In this document: positions 1 to 9,909 of the stretch, in pieces | Layout: every line of letters starts with the position of its first letter | Position numbering within the stretch: position 1 is the stretch's first letter | Origin: Mycobacterium sp. | GTDB lineage: Bacteria; Actinomycetota; Actinomycetes; Mycobacteriales; Mycobacteriaceae | Direction: 5' to 3' | NCBI RefSeq assembly: GCF_029961025.1 | Contig: NZ_JASBVP010000004.1 | Span: forward strand, 207,771-271,770 | Length of the DNA stretch: 64,000 bases | Notes under the pieces: generated by a model | The model's input: the letters and a program-made list of their open reading frames with translations, nothing else | What the model was told of the DNA's origin: nothing | The model's database searches: none | Program-made: the position numbers and the translations under genes

Positions 1-186
1 GATGAACCGGAAAAACTGACCGGCAGTCTGGCGGTGTGGATGTACTGCGTTATGTGACTCTTGACGGTGTTCCAGGCGTTTCGGAGTCCTGGTGGTGTGG
101 GTGGTTGGTCGGCTGCTAGGAGGGGGCAGACCAGCCGCTGTTGCCAGACTCCGCATCGGGGCTTGCGGCACGCATCGCCCCCGCGG

Positions 187-1065
187 CTATCTCCCGAAGC
201 CGGGACGACGGCGGCGCAGGTAGCGTTCGAACTCCGCGGCCAGCGCGTCGCCGTCGATCTTGCCCAGGGTTTCGTGCATGTCGATTTCGGCATCGCCGCG
301 CTGCTCTAGCGATTGCACGTATTCGGCCAGGTCCTCGTCTTCGGCGGTCATCTCGGTGACCGCGGCCTCCCACTCCTCGGCCTGCGCGGGCAGATCCCCC
401 AGGGGAACCTCGATGTCCAGCACGTCTTCGACACGGCGCAGCAACGCCACCGTCGCTTTCGGGTTCGGCGGCTGCGACACGTAGTGCGGCACCGCCGCCC
501 AGAACGTCACCGCCGGGATACCGGCCGCAACGCAGGCGTCCTGGAACACCCCGACAATACCCGTCGGGCCCTCATAGCGAGCCTCCTGCAAACCGAAGCG
601 CCGCGCCGACTCGGGGGAGTACGCCGCACCCGTGACCGGAACCGGACGGGTGTGCGGGGTGTCGGCCAGCAGCGCCCCGAGGATCACGACGGTATCGACA
701 TTGAGCTTGTCGGCGATGGCCAGCAACTCGGCGCAAAACGTGCGCCACCTCATGTTCGGCTCCACCCCGTGCATCAACACGACGTCGCGGTCGCTGCCCG
801 GCGGGCGGCAGTGCGAAATCCGCATCGACGGCCACACCAGTTCCCTGGTCACGCCGTCGACCTGGCGGATCACCGGGCGATTGACCTGGTAGTCGTAATA
901 CGCCTCGTCGTCGATCTCGAGGATCAGGTCGGCTTCCCAGACGGCGTCCAGGTGCTCCAGCGCGTCGCTGGCCGCATCGCCGGCATCATTCCATCCCTCG
1001 AACGCCGCCACAGCGACGGTGTGGTGCAGTTCAGGCAGCGCCGCGCTGGCCTCCGGCGGGATCAC
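187..1065 (-). CDS. PAC2-family protein (Rv2125-like)
   Basis: The protein has 292 residues and matches my memory of M. tuberculosis Rv2125, a PAC2 (proteasome assembly chaperone 2) family member. Visible family features are the N-terminal stretch with AFEGWNDAGDAA (about residues 20-31), the central VVILGALLADTPHTRPVPV segment and a hydrophobic AAVPHYVS motif. The C-terminal ~70 residues are acidic and probably helical, ending in RRRRPGFGR. The start is GTG, chosen because a TAGGCT box ends 6 bases before it. The biochemical role is unknown. PAC2 proteins occur in actinobacteria that encode proteasomes, and a proteasome locus lies about 9 kb away, but a functional link is inference only. It is divergent from metH. 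Confidence 0.85.
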   Translation of the reverse strand: MIPPEASAALPELHHTVAVAAFEGWNDAGDAASDALEHLDAVWEADLILEIDDEAYYDYQVNRPVIRQVDGVTRELVWPSMRISHCRPPGSDRDVVLMHGVEPNMRWRTFCAELLAIADKLNVDTVVILGALLADTPHTRPVPVTGAAYSPESARRFGLQEARYEGPTGIVGVFQDACVAAGIPAVTFWAAVPHYVSQPPNPKATVALLRRVEDVLDIEVPLGDLPAQAEEWEAAVTEMTAEDEDLAEYVQSLEQRGDAEIDMHETLGKIDGDALAAEFERYLRRRRPGFGR

Positions 1066-1071
1066 AGCATC

Positions 1072-1077
1072 AGCCTA
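1072..1077 (-). promoter_or_regulatory. Putative -10 box of a leaderless transcript (PAC2 gene)
   Basis: On the minus strand TAGGCT (TANNNT) lies 6 bases upstream of the GTG start at 1065. In mycobacteria this spacing would put the transcription start on or next to the start codon. No Shine-Dalgarno sequence is visible. Confidence 0.45.
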
Positions 1078-1083
1078 CGGCTT

Positions 1084-1177
1084 CAGCCCGGCGACGATGC
1101 GGGACGGGTAACGTCCCGGGGAGGAGCCGGGCCATCACACCCAGCCCGGCGACGATGCGGGACGGGTAACGTCCCGG
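1084..1177. repeat. Two direct copies of a 36-bp hairpin repeat upstream of metH
   Basis: The same 36 bases occur at 1084-1119 and 1142-1177 (58-bp spacing). Each copy holds the motif CCCGGCGACGATGCGGG followed by an inverted repeat, CGGGAC-N7-GTCCCG, that can form a 6-bp hairpin. The core GGCGACGATGC is also found, inverted, between mpa and dop (12382-12475) and in the MIRU-type repeat at pafB-pafC (21403-21564). It therefore looks like a dispersed mycobacterial repeat rather than a metH-specific element. Confidence 0.8.
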
Positions 1178-1181
1178 ATTA

Positions 1182-1198
1182 GATAGGCAGGCTATCCT
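1182..1198 (+). promoter_or_regulatory. Putative leaderless metH promoter with inverted repeat
   Basis: TATCCT at 1193-1198 ends 7 bases before the metH GTG at 1206, which would start transcription at the start codon. It overlaps an inverted repeat, GATAG-N5-CTATC (1182-1196), that could be an operator. No B12-box of a cobalamin riboswitch is visible. Confidence 0.4.
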
Positions 1199-1205
1199 CG
1201 CTGAG

Positions 1206-4200
1206 GTGACTTTCGCCGACGATCATCCGTACGACACCGATCTGCTGGAAGCGTTGTCGCGCCGCGTGCTGGTGGGCGACGGCGCCATGGGCACCCAACT
1301 TCAGGGCGCGGATCTCACCCTCGACGATTTCCGCGGGCTGGAGGGCTGCAACGAGATCCTCAACGCGACCCGACCCGACGTCATCGAACGGATTCACCGC
1401 AATTACCTCGAGGCCGGAGCCGATGCCATCGAGACCAACACGTTCGGGTGCAACCTGTCCAACCTCACCGACTACGGCATCGCCGACAAGATCCGCGAGC
1501 TCTCGGCGAGGGCCACCGCGATCGCGCGCCGGGTCGCCGACGAGCTCTCCACGCCCGGACGCAAACGCTACGTCCTGGGATCGATGGGGCCGGGCACCAA
1601 GCTGCCGACCCTGGGCCACACCGAGTACCCGCTGGTCCGCGACGCCTACACCGAGGCCGCGCTGGGCATGCTCGACGTCGGTGCCGACGCCATCATGGTG
1701 GAGACCTGCCAGGATCTTTTGCAGCTCAAGGCCGCGGTGCTGGGATCGCGGCGGGCGATGGCGAGTTCCGGGCGATACCTTCCGGTGTTCGTCCACGTCA
1801 CCGTGGAAACCACCGGCACGATGCTGCTGGGCAGCGAGATCGGTGCGGCGCTGACCGCGGTCGAGCCGCTCGGTGTCGACATGATCGGCCTGAACTGCGC
1901 GACCGGGCCCGCCGAGATGAGCGAGCATCTGCGTTACCTGTCCAGACATGCCCGCATCCCGGTGTCGGTGATGCCCAACGCCGGGCTTCCGGTGCTGGGC
2001 CGGGCGGGAGCCGAATACCCGCTGCAGCCCGAGGAGCTCGCCGAGGCGCTGTGCGGGTTCATCGAGGAGTTCGGCCTCTCGCTGGTGGGGGGCTGCTGCG
2101 GCACCACACCCGAGCACATCCGTCACGTGGCCGCTGCGGTGCCGCGGGTGTGTCGCGGTGAGCGCGTGATCGTCTTTGAGCCCGCGGTGTCCTCGCTGTA
2201 CTCGGCGACGCCGTTCGCCCAGGATGCCTCGGTGTTGATGATCGGTGAGCGGACAAACGCTAATGGCTCCAAAGCTTTCCGTGAGGCAATGATTGCCGCG
2301 GATTACCAGAGATGCCTGGACATCGCCAAGGAACAGACCCGCGACGGCGCGCACTTGCTGGATCTGTGCGTGGACTACGTGGGCCGCGACGGCGTCGCAG
2401 ACATGACCGCGCTGGCCAGTAGGCTGGCCACCGCGTCGACCTTGCCGATCATGCTGGACTCCACCGAAACCGCCGTGCTGCAAGCGGGTTTGGAGCATTT
2501 GGGTGGGCGCTGTGTGATCAACTCGGTGAACTACGAGGACGGCGACGGGCCGGAGTCCCGGTTTCACAAGACAATGCAACTGGCGGCTGAACACGGCGCC
2601 GCGGTGGTGGGGCTGACCATCGACGAGGACGGCCAGGCCCGTACGGCCGAAAAAAAGGTGCAGATCGCCGAACGACTGATCGCCGACATCACCACCAACT
2701 GGGGAATCGACGAGTCTGCCATTCTCATCGACTGCCTGACGTTCACCATCGCCACCGGACAGGAGGAATCTCGGCGTGACGGCATCGAGACCATCGAGGC
2801 GATCCGCGAACTGAAAAACCGCCACCCGAATGTGCAGACCACGCTGGGGTTATCTAATATTTCGTTTGGCCTGAACCCCGCTGCGCGCCAAGTGCTCAAC
2901 TCGGTATTTCTGCACGAATGCCGCCAGGCCGGGCTGGACTCGGCGATTGTGCACGCCTCGAAGATTCTGCCGATCAACCGTATTCCCGATGACCAGCGCC
3001 AGGTCGCGCTGGATCTCATCTACGACCGCCGCCGCGACGGCTATGACCCGCTGCAGGAGCTGATGCGGCTCTTTGAAGGGGTGTCCGCGGCATCATCACA
3101 GCAGTCCCGAGCCGCCGAGCTGGCCAGGTTGCCGCTGTTCGAGCGGCTGGCGCAGCGCATCGTCGACGGTGAACGAGATGGCTTGGAAGCCGACCTCGAC
3201 GAGGCCATGACTCAGAAGCCGCCGCTGGAAATCATCAACGAGAACCTGCTGGCCGGCATGAAGACCGTTGGCGACCTGTTCGGCTCCGGGCAGATGCAGT
3301 TGCCGTTCGTGCTGCAATCCGCCGAGGTGATGAAGGCCGCCGTCGCCTATTTGGAGCCGCACATGGAAAAATCCGGGGACGATTCCGGTAAGGGTCGCAT
3401 CGTGCTGGCCACCGTCAAGGGTGACGTGCACGACATTGGCAAGAACCTGGTCGACATCATTTTGAGCAACAACGGCTATGAGGTGGTCAACCTCGGCATC
3501 AAACAGCCGATCGCCAACATTTTGGAAGTCGCCGAGGACAAGAACGCCGACGTGGTGGGCATGTCCGGTCTGTTGGTCAAGTCCACCGTGGTGATGAAGG
3601 AAAACCTCGAGGAGATGAACGCCCGTGGCGTGGCCGGGAAGTTTCCGGTGCTCCTCGGCGGCGCCGCGCTGACCCGCAGTTACGTCGAGAACGACCTAGC
3701 CGAACTTTATGACGGCGAAGTGCATTACGCGCGTGACGCTTTCGAGGGATTGAAGTTGATGGACACCATCATGAGCGCCAAACGCGGTGGACCACTCCCG
3801 GTCGACAGCCCGGACGCCGTCAAGGCCCGTGAACAAGCGGCAGCGCGCAAAGCCCGACATGAGCGTTCGAAACGCATTGCCGCGCAACGTAAAGCAGTCG
3901 AGGAGCCGACAGCAGTTCCGGAACGCTCCGACGTCGCGGCCGGTATCGAGGTGCCCACCCCGCCGTTTTGGGGATCGCGGATCGTTAAGGGGCTGGCGGT
4001 GGCCGACTACAGCGAGTTGCTGGACGAGCGCGCGCTGTTTTTGGGGCAGTGGGGACTGCGCGGTGCGCGCGGTGGTGCGGGGCCGGCGTATGAGGACCTG
4101 GTGCAAACCGAGGGCCGCCCTCGGCTGCGCTACTGGCTGGACCGGCTGTCCACCGAGGGCATCCTGGCGCACGCCGCGGTGGTGTACGGGTATTTTCCGG

Positions 4201-4784
4201 CGGTGTCCGAACGGGACGACGTCATCGTGCTCGCCGAGCCCCAACCCGGCGCCGAGGAGCGATTCCGGTTCCACTTTCCCCGCCAGCAGCGCGGCCGGTT
4301 TCTGTGTATCGCCGATTTCATCCGGTCGCGCGATCACGCGCACCGCACCGGCCAGGTGGACGTGCTGCCGTTCCAGCTGGTGACGATGGGCCGGCCCATC
4401 GGCGATTACGCCCAGCAGCTGTTCGCCTCGAATGCCTATCGCGACTACCTGGAGGTGCATGGCATCGGGGTGCAGCTCACCGAGGCGCTGGCCGAATACT
4501 GGCATCGGCGTATCCGTGAGGAGCTGCGGTTTCCCGGGGGCCGGGCGATCTCGAGCGAGGATCCCCTAGCCGTCGAGGAGTACTTCAAACTGGGCTACCG
4601 CGGCGCCCGCTTCTCGTTTGGCTACGGCGCCTGCCCGGATCTGGAGGATCGGTCCAAGGTGGTGGCGCTGCTGGAGCCCCAGCGGATCGGGGTGACGCTG
4701 TCCGAGGAGTTTCAGCTGCATCCCGAACAGTCGACGGACGCCTTTGTGCTGCACCATCCCGAGGCCAAGTACTTCAACGTCTGA
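1206..4784 (+). CDS. metH: Cobalamin-dependent methionine synthase MetH
   Basis: The protein has 1192 residues, which I recall as the length of M. tuberculosis MetH. It transfers a methyl group from methyltetrahydrofolate to homocysteine through enzyme-bound cobalamin. The homocysteine/zinc domain is residues ~1-320 with zinc ligands C231 (GLNCATGP) and C297/C298 (GGCCGTTP). The pterin-binding domain (~330-590) contains MIGERTNANGSKAF. The cobalamin domain has the DxHxxG motif GDVHDIG with the Co-ligating H742. The C-terminal ~330 residues form the AdoMet activation domain, including RFSFGYGACPDLEDR. The start is GTG, directly after a -10-like box, with no clear ribosome-binding site. No B12 riboswitch is seen. 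The cobalamin synthesis genes at 31-46 kb would supply its cofactor. Confidence 0.97.
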   Translation: MTFADDHPYDTDLLEALSRRVLVGDGAMGTQLQGADLTLDDFRGLEGCNEILNATRPDVIERIHRNYLEAGADAIETNTFGCNLSNLTDYGIADKIRELSARATAIARRVADELSTPGRKRYVLGSMGPGTKLPTLGHTEYPLVRDAYTEAALGMLDVGADAIMVETCQDLLQLKAAVLGSRRAMASSGRYLPVFVHVTVETTGTMLLGSEIGAALTAVEPLGVDMIGLNCATGPAEMSEHLRYLSRHARIPVSVMPNAGLPVLGRAGAEYPLQPEELAEALCGFIEEFGLSLVGGCCGTTPEHIRHVAAAVPRVCRGERVIVFEPAVSSLYSATPFAQDASVLMIGERTNANGSKAFREAMIAADYQRCLDIAKEQTRDGAHLLDLCVDYVGRDGVADMTALASRLATASTLPIMLDSTETAVLQAGLEHLGGRCVINSVNYEDGDGPESRFHKTMQLAAEHGAAVVGLTIDEDGQARTAEKKVQIAERLIADITTNWGIDESAILIDCLTFTIATGQEESRRDGIETIEAIRELKNRHPNVQTTLGLSNISFGLNPAARQVLNSVFLHECRQAGLDSAIVHASKILPINRIPDDQRQVALDLIYDRRRDGYDPLQELMRLFEGVSAASSQQSRAAELARLPLFERLAQRIVDGERDGLEADLDEAMTQKPPLEIINENLLAGMKTVGDLFGSGQMQLPFVLQSAEVMKAAVAYLEPHMEKSGDDSGKGRIVLATVKGDVHDIGKNLVDIILSNNGYEVVNLGIKQPIANILEVAEDKNADVVGMSGLLVKSTVVMKENLEEMNARGVAGKFPVLLGGAALTRSYVENDLAELYDGEVHYARDAFEGLKLMDTIMSAKRGGPLPVDSPDAVKAREQAAARKARHERSKRIAAQRKAVEEPTAVPERSDVAAGIEVPTPPFWGSRIVKGLAVADYSELLDERALFLGQWGLRGARGGAGPAYEDLVQTEGRPRLRYWLDRLSTEGILAHAAVVYGYFPAVSERDDVIVLAEPQPGAEERFRFHFPRQQRGRFLCIADFIRSRDHAHRTGQVDVLPFQLVTMGRPIGDYAQQLFASNAYRDYLEVHGIGVQLTEALAEYWHRRIREELRFPGGRAISSEDPLAVEEYFKLGYRGARFSFGYGACPDLEDRSKVVALLEPQRIGVTLSEEFQLHPEQSTDAFVLHHPEAKYFNV

Positions 4785-4862
4785 CGGGTTAGCCGCGGTG
4801 GTTGCTCACGACGCAACAGCTGGCAGCCCCTCACCGGAGGCGAGGGTTGCCCCGCAGCCGGG

Positions 4863-5320
4863 CACCCGGTACTCGACGACGAGCAGGCGGCGCCGGGCCG
4901 CCGTGCCGTGTGGGCGGCGTCGGTGGCCGCACTGGGCGGGCTGTTGTTCGGCGCGACACCTCGCTGATCAATTGCGTGATCACCGTGCCGCAGGATGAAT
5001 TCACGATTGCCGATGCGGTGGTGGGCTTCACCGCCGCGGCGGCGCTGCTGGCGCCTTCGCGGACAGCACCTGGCTGGTCATCGGCGGCTGGATCCTCGGC
5101 GGCGCCGGTGTCGGGGTCGCGTCCGTGGTCGCAGCTGCTTACATTGCCGAGACATCCCCGCCGCACGTGCGATTGCGCAGGCCCGGCGGGTGATCTCGGC
5201 CGAGCCTGTGGGTGGTGCTGGGGGAGATGTTCCCCAACCGCATCCGTGCCGCTGCCCTCGGGCTCCGGAGACCAAAGGGGTGCCGCTGGAAGACATGCAC
5301 ACCGGGGGAAGCCGAGCGCG
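4863..5320 (+). pseudogene. Remnant of an MFS sugar-porter transporter gene
   Basis: Between metH and hisE the three forward frames together spell fragments of a sugar-porter (SugI-like) major facilitator. The N-terminal piece reads VWAASVAALGGLLFG, then a frame change gives [14 protein letters not shown] further change gives [20 protein letters not shown] and [13 protein letters not shown], then [19 protein letters not shown], and finally the typical C-terminal signature [11 protein letters not shown]. At least three frameshifts and large internal deletions have reduced a gene of about 1.4 kb to under 0.5 kb. The last fragment is in frame with hisE without an intervening stop. It is surely non-functional as a transporter. 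Confidence 0.8.
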
Positions 5321-5372
5321 CCCCGCCATGGCGGTGGGTGGGCGAAACCGCCGTGACTTTGCTGCTCGGAAC

Positions 5373-5654
5373 GTGAAACAATCGCTGCCCGTGAAGACGT
5401 TCGAGGATCTGTTCGCCGAACTTGATGAGCGCGCGCGCACCCGGCCGCCGGGCAGCGCGACCGTGGCCGCCCTGGACGCCGGGATCCACACAGTCGGCAA
5501 AAAGATCCTGGAGGAGGCTGGTGAGGTGTGGCTCGCGGCCGAACACGAGCCCAATGAGGCGCTGGCCGAGGAGATCAGCCAATTGCTGTATTGGACGCTG
5601 GTGTTGATGATTTCCCGCGGTTTGACCCCCGACGACGTGTACCGGAAGCTCTGA
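5373..5654 (+). CDS. hisE: Phosphoribosyl-ATP pyrophosphatase HisE
   Basis: The protein has 93 residues, the length I recall for M. tuberculosis HisE. It hydrolyses phosphoribosyl-ATP to phosphoribosyl-AMP, the second step of histidine synthesis. It is an all-alpha MazG-like fold with the acidic metal-binding helices [17 protein letters not shown] and [21 protein letters not shown] at 5373 was chosen because the following residues, [16 protein letters not shown], align with the known start; the frame stays open upstream only because it runs into the transporter relic. hisG follows 32 bases later in what is evidently one transcription unit. Confidence 0.93.
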   Translation: MKQSLPVKTFEDLFAELDERARTRPPGSATVAALDAGIHTVGKKILEEAGEVWLAAEHEPNEALAEEISQLLYWTLVLMISRGLTPDDVYRKL

Positions 5655-5686
5655 TGGCGCCCCTGTGTCCCGGCGACCAATCGCCA

Positions 5687-6550
5687 ATGCTGCGGGTCGC
5701 GGTTCCCAACAAGGGCACGCTGAGCGAGCCGGCGATCGAGATCCTCACGGAGGCGGGCTACCGTCGCCGCACCGATCCCAAGGACCTGACCGTCATCGAC
5801 CCGGTCAACAACGTCGAGTTTTTCTTCCTGCGTCCCAAAGACATCGCCATCTATGTCGGATCAGGGGAGCTGGACTTCGGGATCACCGGGCGCGATCTGG
5901 TGCATGAGTCCGATGCGCCGGTGCGTGAACGTCTGGCGCTTGGATTCGGCCGATCCAGCTTCCGCTACGCCGCCCCCGCCGGGCGCGCGTGGACCACGGC
6001 AGACCTCGCCGGCAAGCGGATCGCTACCGCGTACCCCAACTTGGTACGAAAAGACCTGACCGCCAAGGGGATTGACGCGAAGATCATTCCACTCGACGGT
6101 GCCGTGGAGATATCAGTGCAGCTCGGCGTGGCCGATGTTATCGCCGACGTGGTGGGGTCCGGGCGCACTTTGAGCCTGCATGATCTGGTGGCCTTTGGCG
6201 AGCCGCTTTGTGATTCGGAGGCGGTGCTGATCGAGCGCGCCGAGCCGGACAGTGGCCGTGGCAGTCGGATGATCGCGGCCCGTGGCCAACTGGTGGCCCG
6301 GGTGCAGGGCGTGGTGTTCGGCCAGCAGTACCTGATGCTGGATTACGATTGTCCACGCTCGGTGCTCGCCAAGGCCACCGCGATCACGCCGGGGCTGGAG
6401 TCACCGACTATCGCGCCGCTCGCCGAGCCGGATTGGGTGGCGGTCCGTGCGCTGGTGCCCCGCCGGGACGTCAACGCGATCATGGACGATCTCGCCGCGA
6501 TCGGGGCTAAGGCGATCCTGGCCTCAGACATCAGGTTCTGCCGATTCTGA
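5687..6550 (+). CDS. hisG: ATP phosphoribosyltransferase HisG (long form)
   Basis: The protein has 287 residues and is the first enzyme of histidine synthesis, condensing ATP with PRPP. Features are N-terminal [23 protein letters not shown] in the catalytic lobe, and a PRPP-binding stretch around [16 protein letters not shown]. The C-terminal ACT-like domain ([20 protein letters not shown]) mediates histidine feedback in the long form. The start at 5687 (MLRVAV) is preferred by family alignment; an in-frame ATG at 5654, overlapping the last base of hisE, would add 11 residues. It is translated downstream of hisE. Confidence 0.95.
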   Translation: MLRVAVPNKGTLSEPAIEILTEAGYRRRTDPKDLTVIDPVNNVEFFFLRPKDIAIYVGSGELDFGITGRDLVHESDAPVRERLALGFGRSSFRYAAPAGRAWTTADLAGKRIATAYPNLVRKDLTAKGIDAKIIPLDGAVEISVQLGVADVIADVVGSGRTLSLHDLVAFGEPLCDSEAVLIERAEPDSGRGSRMIAARGQLVARVQGVVFGQQYLMLDYDCPRSVLAKATAITPGLESPTIAPLAEPDWVAVRALVPRRDVNAIMDDLAAIGAKAILASDIRFCRF

Positions 6551-6597
6551 CCGTAAACCCGGTGCCGACCGCGTTGCTGTGTTAACGTGCGGCCGTT

Positions 6598-7077
6598 GTG
6601 ACGCATACCCTCGTCGTGCTGCTCGCGCTGCTGATCGGTGTCGTCGCCGGGCTGCGCGCGCTGACGGCTCTGGCCGCCGTCTCCTGGGCTACCGGCCTGC
6701 ACTGGATCAACCTCGACGGCACCTGGGCGTCCTGGGTAGGTCAGCCGGTGCCACTCACCGTCCTCACCGTGCTCGCGATCGTCGAGCTGGCCGCCGACAA
6801 GCATCCCAAGATACCGAGCCGCACCACCGCGGTGGCGTTTAGCGGCCGGATCATCCTGGGGGCCGTTGCCGGCGCCGCCATCGGCACCGCCTGGAACTAC
6901 ACCTGGAGCGCGCTGGGGTCGGGTGTTATCGGCGCCGTGCTGGGCACCATGGGTGGCCTTCAAGCGCGCGTTCGGTTGGCCGCCCGCGCGGGGCACGATC
7001 TGCCCGTAGCGCTCGCCGAAGACGCGATCGCGGTTCTCGGCGGGTTCGCGATAGCCGCGGTGACGGCCGCTCTGTGA
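6598..7077 (+). CDS. DUF4126 integral membrane protein (Rv2120c-like)
   Basis: The protein has 159 residues and is strongly hydrophobic. Likely membrane spans are at about residues 3-25, 45-65, 78-100, 103-120 and 138-157. Between them lie short polar loops such as ADKHPKIPSRT and QARVRLAARAGHDLP, the latter typical of DUF4126. The GTG start has a TAACGT box 9 bases upstream. The family has no known biochemical role. It lies 47 bases downstream of hisG, where M. tuberculosis has Rv2120c. Confidence 0.8.
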   Translation: MTHTLVVLLALLIGVVAGLRALTALAAVSWATGLHWINLDGTWASWVGQPVPLTVLTVLAIVELAADKHPKIPSRTTAVAFSGRIILGAVAGAAIGTAWNYTWSALGSGVIGAVLGTMGGLQARVRLAARAGHDLPVALAEDAIAVLGGFAIAAVTAAL

Positions 7078-7116
7078 TAGGCCGTGGTCGCTCAGGGGCA
7101 CGAGGGCAGCGATGCG

Positions 7117-8073
7117 TCACACCTTCGGTGCGGTGCGGCTCGCAGCGTTGCCGGGCGGGGCCGGATGGCCCGGCCAACCCGGATAGGGCGGTGGCGTGCC
7201 CCCAAACGCCGGGCAGCGCGCCCGATGCGGGCACCAATCGCACAGCCGTGACGGATTGGGTCGGAAATCGCCGGTCGCGGCGGCTGTTTGAATGGCTTTC
7301 CAGATCGCCACCAACGTCTTTTCGAAGCGAACCAGCTCGTCGACATCGGGAGAGTAATCCAGCACCTGGCGGTCCGCCAGGTAGATGAGTCGCAGCCGCG
7401 TCGGCGGCATTCCCCGCGAACGCAGCAGCGCCACCGCGTAGAACTTCAGTTGGAACATCGCCCTGAACTCGGCCAAGGCGCGCGCGGCGGGGGGTGCCTT
7501 ACCCGTTTTGTAGTCGACCACCCGCAGTTCGCCGGTCGCGGCGACGTCGATCCGGTCGATGAACCCGCGCAGCAGCGTGCCGTCGGCCAGCGTGACCTCG
7601 ACGTGCTGCTCGCAGCTCTGCGGGTTGAACCGGGTCGGATCTTCCAGTTGGTAGTAGCCGGATAGCAACACCCGGGCCTGCTCCAGCAGTTGAGCGCGTT
7701 GGCCGGCATCCAGCCCGGCGACCAGGCCGGGTGCTGCGGTGATCACCCCCTCCCACGCCCGGTCCACGAGCGCGCTGGCGGTTTCCGGCCCGCGCTGCGG
7801 CTGGGGGAGGCGGTAAAGCCGCTCCAACACCCCATGCACCACCGCCCCACGAAGCTGCGCCGCCGAGGACGGCTCCGGCAACCGGTCGACCACGCGGAAC
7901 CGGTAGAGCAGCGGGCACTGCTTGAAGTCCCCCGCCCGTGATGGCGACAGCGCCGGGCGTGACCGGATATCCCGGTCGTCCGGGTCGTCACCCCGTCGTC
8001 TTTCGGGCGGACCGGGGCTCCCCGCCGCGGGGTCCGCCGTCAGCGGGACGGGTGCGTCCGGCCGGGGGCTCAT
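7117..8073 (-). CDS. RecB-family PD-(D/E)XK nuclease with Fe-S cysteines (Rv2119-like)
   Basis: The protein has 318 residues. The C-terminal two thirds form a PDDEXK_1 nuclease domain: H80 in GAVVHGVLERL, D173 in GFIDRID, and the catalytic D187-x-K189 in VVDYKTG. Four cysteines, C53 (FKQCPLLYRF) and C278, C281, C287 (LCDWCPHRARCPAF), match the AddB/Cas4 pattern that holds a 4Fe-4S cluster clamping the nuclease fold. It is therefore predicted to cut single-stranded DNA ends in DNA repair. It stands alone, with no helicase or Cas gene beside it. The ATG start is 6 bases after a TAGTCT box. Confidence 0.85.
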   Translation of the reverse strand: MSPRPDAPVPLTADPAAGSPGPPERRRGDDPDDRDIRSRPALSPSRAGDFKQCPLLYRFRVVDRLPEPSSAAQLRGAVVHGVLERLYRLPQPQRGPETASALVDRAWEGVITAAPGLVAGLDAGQRAQLLEQARVLLSGYYQLEDPTRFNPQSCEQHVEVTLADGTLLRGFIDRIDVAATGELRVVDYKTGKAPPAARALAEFRAMFQLKFYAVALLRSRGMPPTRLRLIYLADRQVLDYSPDVDELVRFEKTLVAIWKAIQTAAATGDFRPNPSRLCDWCPHRARCPAFGGTPPPYPGWPGHPAPPGNAASRTAPKV

Positions 8074-8079
8074 ACTCGC

Positions 8080-8085
8080 AGACTA
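8080..8085 (-). promoter_or_regulatory. Putative -10 box of a leaderless transcript (RecB-like nuclease)
   Basis: On the minus strand TAGTCT is followed by six bases and then the ATG start codon at 8073. This is the same geometry as at several other genes in the window. Confidence 0.45.
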
Positions 8086-8086
8086 G

Positions 8087-8983
<897 letters not shown>

Positions 8984-9038
8984 CTCGCGTGCCGGCGTCG
9001 CCACCGCGCCCAGCGCCTTGTCCAATGTCGTCGCGGGT

Positions 9039-9332
9039 TTAGTCATCGCTGCGGTGCAGGCCGCGGCGCACCGAGAGCAGCTCGAACTCCGGGTGCGCGG
9101 CGACCAGGCGCTCGGCGGCGTCGAGCACTTCCACGGCATGGCGACGGTCCCCGGAGACCGTCGCCACCCCGATACCGGCACGCCGACGCAGATCGAGCGA
9201 ACCGGTTTCCGCCGCCGATACGCTGAACTTGCGCTGCAGCTCGGCGACCACCGGGCGGATCAGCGAGCGCTTCTGCTTGAGCGATCGCACGTCACCCAGG
9301 AGCACATCGAACTCAAGCCAGCCGATCCACAT
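9039..9332 (-). CDS. DUF503 protein (Rv2117-like)
   Basis: The small protein of 97 residues begins MWIGWLEFDVLLGDVRSLKQKRSLIRPVV. This is the characteristic opening of the DUF503 (YlxP-like) family of ferredoxin-like fold proteins. The C-terminal SVRRGLHRSDD is typical for the group. Its function is not established; relatives in Firmicutes sit in the nusA-infB-rbfA operon. Here it is the last gene of a three-gene minus-strand unit, 11 bases downstream of lppK. Confidence 0.8.
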   Translation of the reverse strand: MWIGWLEFDVLLGDVRSLKQKRSLIRPVVAELQRKFSVSAAETGSLDLRRRAGIGVATVSGDRRHAVEVLDAAERLVAAHPEFELLSVRRGLHRSDD

Positions 9333-9343
9333 CGCCGCAGCCG

Positions 9344-9901
9344 TCAGCGGGCCGGCGTGGCGCCGGCCCCCGGCTGCGACGCGCCGAAGGCCAGCAGCAT
9401 GTCAGCGGTTTGCTGGGACAATTGCCAGCCGCCCCGATAAGGCTTGAACTGCATCGGAAACGAGAATCCGTGGACACCGCGATTGGGTGTGGTGACGTTA
9501 ATGGTGGCCACCACCGTCGCCGGGTCCCGGTCCGACCACGCGATGTCGGTCGCGGCGAATGCCGCCGGTGCGTAGCCACCGTCACGCAGCGCGGTGGCGA
9601 ATTTGTCGAGCGTGGCCGCGCTGTCGGGGGTAGCGCCTTCGACCAGGACCACTTTCTCGGAGCCCGGCACCGTGGGGTCGGCCAGCCGGTAGAGGACGTC
9701 GGTCAGGGCCTCCGGCGGGGGCACCGGAGCGGTCTGCTCAGCGGCGACCGGCGTCGAGATGCCGGTCACCGGGGCGGCCGGCGGCGTGCCCCTGACGGGC
9801 CCCTTGGTTTGCCCCTGGGAACAGCCCGATAACCCCGGCGCGACCACAACGGTGGCGGCACTCAGCGCCGCGGCGATATACCGATGCAGACCGGGATGCA
9901 T
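9344..9901 (-). CDS. lppK: Putative lipoprotein LppK, MTB12-like
   Basis: The protein has 185 residues. The N-terminus MHPGLHRYIAAALSAATVVV followed by LSGC is a lipoprotein signal peptide with lipobox; the acylated Cys lies at about residue 27. After a proline-rich linker comes a domain with the layout of the neighbouring MTB12-like protein: PPEALTDVLYRLADPTVPGS, a VEGATPDS segment and a final GGWQLSQQTADMLLAF. It is therefore an exported, membrane-anchored paralogue. The start was set at the ATG just before the signal peptide; the frame is open much further upstream but only as a shadow of the preceding gene. Function unknown. It starts 8 bases after its paralogue. Confidence 0.8.
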   Translation of the reverse strand: MHPGLHRYIAAALSAATVVVAPGLSGCSQGQTKGPVRGTPPAAPVTGISTPVAAEQTAPVPPPEALTDVLYRLADPTVPGSEKVVLVEGATPDSAATLDKFATALRDGGYAPAAFAATDIAWSDRDPATVVATINVTTPNRGVHGFSFPMQFKPYRGGWQLSQQTADMLLAFGASQPGAGATPAR

Positions 9902-9909
9902 ACCGGTGG

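Noticed and set aside
1..186. Possible 3' end of a gene or mobile element at the window edge
   Set aside because: An 18-codon open stretch ends at 57, but it is too short to identify and no inverted repeats or transposase motifs are visible.
1066..1205. Cobalamin riboswitch upstream of metH (also considered before cobL and cobN)
   Set aside because: No B12-box or cobalamin aptamer core was seen in any of the three upstream regions.
1179..2825. Long open frame antisense to metH (548 codons)
   Set aside because: It has the His/Arg/Gly/Gln-rich composition of a high-GC shadow frame, no recognisable domain, and lies wholly over conserved metH coding sequence. Similar frames opposite mpa, helY, cobN and lnt were dropped for the same reason.
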